Positions 61,361 to 64,000 of a DNA stretch of 64,000 nt are shown one piece after another (the stretch's first letter is position 1; each line of letters begins with the position of its first letter). The notes under the pieces were generated by a model that was not told where the DNA came from, did not search any database, and worked only from the letters and a program-made list of their open reading frames with translations. A program made the position numbers and the translations under genes. Origin of the DNA: Gammaproteobacteria bacterium (GTDB lineage: Bacteria; Pseudomonadota; Gammaproteobacteria; Pseudomonadales; Azotimanducaceae); the NCBI GenBank assembly GCA_026707945.1, contig JAPOVV010000105.1, forward strand, positions 186,001 through 250,000, read 5' to 3'.

Positions 61361-62962
61361 TTACTCAGCAAGCGCATGCTCCCGAGTATCTCTGAACGAA
61401 ATATCTTCCCAACGTTCTTGCGTCAACTGAAGATTGGCGCGCGAAGTAGCCAATAACACCAATTGATCGTCTCCGTCAAGCGCTAGTTGGGCGTTTGCTT
61501 TCGTTCGGAAATCCTCTAATCGGCGCTCGTCTTCCGCATACACCCAACGAACGGTGAAAATGTCGCTGTTCTCGTACACACACTCCGCTCCGTACTCTTG
61601 CTCCAAGCGAAACGCGACGACGTCAAATTGCAGGGTTCCTATCGCACCAATGATGATCTCGTTTCGATTGAGCGGTACAAAGACCTGAGTCGCACCTTCC
61701 TCCGATAGTTGGCGTACACCTTGAGACAAACGCTTCACCTTAGTTGGATCCTTGACCCGAACACGCCGAAATAGCTCGGGCGCGAAATTCGGAATGCCAC
61801 GGAAGGAAATCGGCGCCCCTTCGGTAAACGAATCACCAATCCGAATCGTGCCGTGGTTGTGCAGTCCGATGATGTCGCCTGGGAACGCCTCCTCGGTCTG
61901 TTTTCGTTCACCCGCCATAAAAGTAAGCGCATTCGCTATCTTGACGTCTCTCCCAAGACGTACATGCCGCATGCGCATACCTTTTCGATACTGACCAGAG
62001 CAGACCCTTAAAAACGCGATGCGATCGCGGTGTTTCGGATTCATATTGGCTTGAATCTTGAAAACAAAACCAGAAAAGTCAGGATTCGTTGGTTTGACCG
62101 CATCGCTTAGCGTGAAGCGCTGCTTAGGAGACGGTGCGATCGAGACGAATTGATTAAGTAGGTGATCGATCCCGAAATTTTGAAGTGCGGAACCGAAATA
62201 GACTGGCGCTCGCTTTCCAGCTAAATATGCATCCAGATCGAATGCATGACTTGCTCCTCTAACGAGCTCGAGCTCCTCCGCGAATTCGTCGTAGTCTGAT
62301 CCCAGCCATTCGCGACTATCGTCCGAATCCAACGAACCGTGTCGACGGTAGTCATGTAAAGTAGAGCCAAACCCGTGTTCGTATTCCGTAAACGCGTCCT
62401 CTTCCAGGTGATAGCTACCTCGAAACGAGCGTCCTGAACCTACGGGCCACGTCATAGGTGCGCATTCAATATCAAGCTCGCTTTCGATGTGATCGATGAG
62501 CTCGATCGGCGGAAGTGCTTCGCGGTCGAGTTTGTTGATGAACGCCAGGATCGGCATATCTCGCGATCTACAAATCTCGAGCAGCTTCCGTGTGCGGTCT
62601 TCTACACCTTTCGCCGCGTCGATCACCATGATCGCTGAATCGACTGCCGTCAGTGTTCGATAGGTGTCCTCCGAAAAATCCTCATGACCAGGCGTATCAA
62701 GTAGATTGATAACACAATCTTCGTATTCGAACTGCATGACGGAGGTTGTGACGGAGATGCCCCGCTCGGCCTCCATCGCCATCCAATCGGATCGCGCCTG
62801 ACGTCCTGTTTTCTTCGCTCGAACGTCACCAGCAAGCTGAATAGCGTTGCCCAACAACAGTAACTTCTCAGTGACCGTCGTTTTGCCTGCATCCGGATGC
62901 GAGATGATGGCAAATGTACGACGGGAAGCGATCTCCTGTTCGAACGAGCTAGATTCCGACAT
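61361..62962 (-). CDS. prfC: Peptide chain release factor 3
   Basis: RF3 is the GTPase that recycles RF1 and RF2 from the ribosome. G1 is [17 protein letters not shown]2 lies in [15 protein letters not shown]3 is [15 protein letters not shown] and G4 is NKLDRE. The C-terminal domain has the expected RF3 pattern ([19 protein letters not shown]). The frame opens 45 codons earlier, but the ATG at 62962 ([24 protein letters not shown]) matches the family and gives 533 residues. No strong ribosome site. Confidence 0.94.
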   Translation of the reverse strand: MSESSSFEQEIASRRTFAIISHPDAGKTTVTEKLLLLGNAIQLAGDVRAKKTGRQARSDWMAMEAERGISVTTSVMQFEYEDCVINLLDTPGHEDFSEDTYRTLTAVDSAIMVIDAAKGVEDRTRKLLEICRSRDMPILAFINKLDREALPPIELIDHIESELDIECAPMTWPVGSGRSFRGSYHLEEDAFTEYEHGFGSTLHDYRRHGSLDSDDSREWLGSDYDEFAEELELVRGASHAFDLDAYLAGKRAPVYFGSALQNFGIDHLLNQFVSIAPSPKQRFTLSDAVKPTNPDFSGFVFKIQANMNPKHRDRIAFLRVCSGQYRKGMRMRHVRLGRDVKIANALTFMAGERKQTEEAFPGDIIGLHNHGTIRIGDSFTEGAPISFRGIPNFAPELFRRVRVKDPTKVKRLSQGVRQLSEEGATQVFVPLNRNEIIIGAIGTLQFDVVAFRLEQEYGAECVYENSDIFTVRWVYAEDERRLEDFRTKANAQLALDGDDQLVLLATSRANLQLTQERWEDISFRDTREHALAE

Positions 62963-62999
62963 ATCGGTTTTAAGAAATCGAATTCGAGGGTTCGTGTCG

Positions 63000-64000
63000 T
63001 TACGAGTTGGCAACCGGTTGCAGCGCACGGTTGACCATGTCAAGTGCAGCGACACTATTCGTCGGTAACTCTTCTCGAAGACGTTCCAGGCACGCACGCA
63101 TTAGTTCGCGGCGATTTTGATCATGCCGGTTCAGGTAAGCGAATTGCTGAATGCCTCGTCGAACGACAGATCCGTGCTCAACTGCATCCTTCAGAAGTCG
63201 TTCTGTGTAGAACCTATAACCGCCACCATCGCTTGAGTGGAAGTTTTCCCAATTCTCAGAGAATGTATGGAACACCGAACGCCATCGATTCGGGGTGGGA
63301 GATTCGAGTAGTCCCATGTCTTCGATCTCAGCGATGCGATCCTGCGCATTCAGCGTCGGTGCGCCAACAAGCGTAGTAATCCAACGCTCGACTACCAGCG
63401 ATTCATCTTTGAAGCGCTCGTAAATATCGTTTGAAACTGCGTCCTTCAGCTCGTCCTGACCTTCAACGCGAAGAAGCAGTTTGAAATATGCGAGGCGATC
63501 CGTTAGGTTGCCGGCATCTTGTGCTATTGTCGCTAGTTCCTCAGCAAAACTATGTAACTCATCATCGGGAGTCCGAGCGAGTAAATAGCGATACGCCGTT
63601 GCACGTAGTTGTCGCGTTGCAATCTGTCCCGAGCTCGGTTCATATGGTTCGACGACAACGTTGGACTCTGCGATATCGCGCCATTTACCTGCGAATTCAC
63701 TACCTAACTCGCTGAACAATCGGCTCTTGCCTTCGATGATCGTTTCGACCGGCGTACCACGATTCAAATCGAGTACACGACCTTCGCTCGGACCCGCTAG
63801 TTCTGTTGCAATGATGCGTCGCGCCTCTGCATCCTCTGACGCGTCAAGAATCGAATCAATACGGCTCTCAACTAGGTTCGCAAGTGAATCGTAATAGGCA
63901 TCTCTATCCATGATTGCGCCAACAAAAACCTGTTCACATGCGTCATAGCGGCTGAAGCGATTCACATCAACAAGCGCGAGTTGCTTGAGTCGAGCGATGT
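63000..64000 (-). CDS. pepN: Aminopeptidase N (PepN), C-terminal part; 5' end outside window
   Basis: The minus-strand frame is open through the window edge; the GTG at 63965 is internal, since the codons before it continue [16 protein letters not shown]. What is seen is the C-terminal helical-repeat domain of the M1 metallopeptidase: [57 protein letters not shown] and a late [12 protein letters not shown]-like helix. The zinc-binding HExxH part lies outside. Function in peptide turnover is inferred from family. Confidence 0.88.
   Translation of the reverse strand, partial: IARLKQLALVDVNRFSRYDACEQVFVGAIMDRDAYYDSLANLVESRIDSILDASEDAEARRIIATELAGPSEGRVLDLNRGTPVETIIEGKSRLFSELGSEFAGKWRDIAESNVVVEPYEPSSGQIATRQLRATAYRYLLARTPDDELHSFAEELATIAQDAGNLTDRLAYFKLLLRVEGQDELKDAVSNDIYERFKDESLVVERWITTLVGAPTLNAQDRIAEIEDMGLLESPTPNRWRSVFHTFSENWENFHSSDGGGYRFYTERLLKDAVEHGSVVRRGIQQFAYLNRHDQNRRELMRACLERLREELPTNSVAALDMVNRALQPVANS

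Noticed and set aside
62963-63097. Upstream extension of prfC
   Set aside because: Overlaps the pepN end and does not resemble RF3; the Met at 62962 fits the family.
1-64000. CRISPR arrays, rRNA operons, prophage or complete IS elements with paired ends
   Set aside because: No regularly spaced repeats, no rRNA sequence, no phage gene cluster; the tnpB element has no certain ends.

Overview
The window looks like a chromosomal segment of an uncultivated, probably marine, aerobic gammaproteobacterium of moderate GC. The placement rests on gene order and gene types: the gyrA-pheA-hisC-tyrA-cmk block, ubiG next to a YciK-type SDR, hom-recJ-prfB-lysS, E. coli-type SppA, PepN and PrfC, and RF2 made by the classical +1 frameshift. 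No family or genus can be assigned from sequence reading alone.

Layout. 1-3 kb (minus): a partial DUF1285 protein, moaA and murF. 3-6 kb: sppA, a FitA-type antitoxin followed by only the first codons of its PIN toxin, and an unknown protein. 6-10 kb (minus): a PhyH-family oxygenase, a sodium:amino-acid symporter with a large insertion, and glutathione reductase. 10-19.4 kb (plus): a tightly packed run of eight genes, fdsG-fdsB-fdsA-fdhD-mobA, two crotonase-fold proteins and a PhyH oxygenase fused to HEAT repeats. 19.4-23.9 kb: two tandem HCCA-isomerase-like DsbA proteins, an SDR with a good terminator, and a Baeyer-Villiger-type monooxygenase whose 3' end runs antisense into tRNA-Pro(GGG). 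24-27 kb: bioF-bioD-bioA. 27.3-28.2 kb: a Xre/RES toxin-antitoxin pair. 28.5-36.6 kb (minus): an exported amidohydrolase, cmk, tyrA, hisC, pheA and gyrA. 36.7-40 kb: a type-B carboxylesterase, ubiG and yciK. 40-50 kb (minus): rluB, scpB, scpA, trpS, ung, lysS, prfB, recJ and hom. 50-54.8 kb: gltA, tusC-tusB, a GFA protein, a capsule-type glycosyltransferase and a beta-hydroxyacid dehydrogenase. 54.8-61.3 kb is the most mobile part: an orphan tnpB with a string of hairpins behind its stop codon, selA-selB, an IS3 orfA remnant, a 55-residue membrane protein and a small exported barrel-like protein. 61.3-64 kb (minus): prfC and the 3' part of pepN.

How the genes work together. The fds genes encode a cytoplasmic NAD-dependent molybdenum formate dehydrogenase. 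moaA, mobA and fdhD supply or install its cofactor. The catalytic residue is cysteine (Cys372 of FdsA), so this enzyme does not explain selA-selB, which must serve a selenoprotein elsewhere. In the same apparent operon sit two crotonases and a PhyH oxygenase. Alpha-oxidation of acyl-CoAs by PhyH plus a 2-hydroxyacyl-CoA lyase releases formyl-CoA and then formate, so a formate-coupled alpha-oxidation route is a testable idea. No lyase is present in the window.

The other points most worth checking are the unusual GyrA quinolone-resistance region (Ser, Gln and Glu at the E. coli 81, 83 and 87 positions), the hairpin string behind the intact TnpB nuclease, the altered active-site loop of Ung, and tusC-tusB without tusD. 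Names come from recognising family motifs by eye; no database search was run.
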